The notes under the pieces were generated by a model. The model made no database searches, was not told the DNA's origin, and worked only from the letters and a program-made list of their open reading frames with translations. The translations under genes and the position numbers were made by a program. From Allohoeflea poritis (GTDB taxonomy: Bacteria > Pseudomonadota > Alphaproteobacteria > Rhizobiales > Rhizobiaceae), in assembly GCF_027889715.1 (NCBI RefSeq), contig NZ_JAPJZH010000017.1:43773-107772 (forward strand): DNA of 64,000 nt. Direction: 5' to 3'. Shown here one piece after another: positions 63,394-64,000 of this stretch (position 1 is its first letter; each line of letters starts with the position of its first letter).

Positions 63394-64000
63394 CAGAATT
63401 CCCGCATAGCCGGTGATCAGGACACGCAGTCGCGCGAACAACAGCCACCGCGTCAGGCCGTGGCGCGTCGTAACGTACCCTCAACTACCGTCAGGTCACG
63501 GCACACCGCCGTCATCATAATTCGGGTGCACCCATAGTCGCCAACCGATTCTGGCGCCGGTGCCGACCATCAGAAAGACAAGTCGGCAAATTCGCATTCA
63601 TGTTGCGTAGCCATGGTAAACAAATACTAAAAGAAAATTTAGTATTATTTGTACACAACCAATGGACGTCGGCTTTATGACGATTTTCAACAAATTCAAT
63701 CTATAGATGAAACTATTACAAATATTCAGTTACAAATTATACTTTTCTATATTTTTCCGGGATCTTTCAGGGCGGGAGAAGTCCGGAACGCACGTACCTC
63801 TTACCGGCGGTTCAGGCGACGTTCCTGTCATCCTCCATGCGGGCGAGCACCGCCGACGCGGTCCTGACCACGGCTCCCGTGCTTCCGGAACTTTTCTGGA
63901 AAACTGATTTGGCCTTTGCGAGCCATTGCCCGGCCTGAGAGATAGGTAACAAAACGTACCGGACACATAGGTAACACTTTTCGCTTTTGCGTGAGGTGTC
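63394..64000. other. gene-poor right edge
   Basis: About 600 bp without a convincing gene. Features: AATACTAAA (63623-63631) and TTTAGTATT (63638-63646), a perfect 9-bp dyad in an AT-rich tract, followed at 63660-63760 by low GC. At 63942-63951 and 63967-63976 the decamer ATAGGTAACA repeats at 25-bp spacing beside CGTACCGGACAC. Such GGTAACA repeats are reminiscent of the ends or control zones of IS481-type elements; the putative element would lie to the right of the window. Confidence 0.45.

Overview
The window looks like a chromosomal piece of a GC-rich alphaproteobacterium, most likely order Hyphomicrobiales (Rhizobiales), perhaps a marine Rhizobiaceae/Hoeflea-Martelella type. The grounds are gene content (SlyX downstream of a 4HBT thioesterase, divergent katG/oxyR, a BMP-type nucleoside transporter beside deoA/punA/cdd, aerobic betaine catabolism with non-pyrrolysine MttB proteins), short ATGA-coupled operons and rhizobial-style small palindromic repeats. 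This assignment is inference from content, not from a search.

Layout. 1-2113 (+): deoB (partial), add, upp. 2275-2805: retropepsin-like protease. 2837-9192 (-): a nucleoside uptake and salvage operon (ABC ATPase, two permeases, cdd, punA, deoA) that converges on the first group. 9366-12333 (+): Fe-dependent alcohol dehydrogenase, thioesterase, slyX, PLP aminotransferase. 12351-13987: small secreted protein, RidA-like protein, small membrane protein. 14101-17532: katG and its divergent oxyR. 17549-18652: a Fic enzyme with a VbhA-like antitoxin and an SDR pseudogene.

18664-33983 is a methylated-amine/betaine catabolic region. It holds two parallel modules, mttB1 + dimethylglycine-dehydrogenase-like oxidase and mttB2 + GcvT-like protein, each with a divergent LysR gene. 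A Rieske oxygenase + reductase operon follows, with its own divergent TetR gene and twin palindromic operators. Between the two mttB modules lies a foreign-looking, lower-GC pair at 23686-26761: a STAND NTPase with near-identical TPR repeats and a small protein that shares its N-terminal motif. This is the best candidate here for an undescribed conflict/defence system. A 304-bp MITE-like element (30532-30835) ends inside the reductase stop codon.

34079-43313: two alpha/beta hydrolases, a branched-chain-amino-acid-type (HAAT) ABC transporter operon, and a divergent PAS-LuxR regulator followed by a ROK kinase and CutC. 43401-48008: FecR-domain protein, TPR/beta-barrel outer-membrane protein and a divergent CHASE2 adenylate cyclase, a probable envelope-to-cAMP signalling set. 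48170-49462: an EndoU-like ribonuclease fused to a lamin-tail domain.

49857-61725 is an unusual surface-glycoconjugate cluster rich in amide-forming enzymes: polysaccharide pyruvyl transferase, GT25, formyltransferase, Mur-ligase-like protein with a Cys4 tail, LpxL-like protein, CelD/FemAB-like GNAT, two ATP-grasp enzymes, a PP-loop ATPase and an asparagine synthase. 61858-63393 is a globin-coupled chemoreceptor. The right edge is AT-rich, then shows short direct repeats that may be the start of an insertion element.
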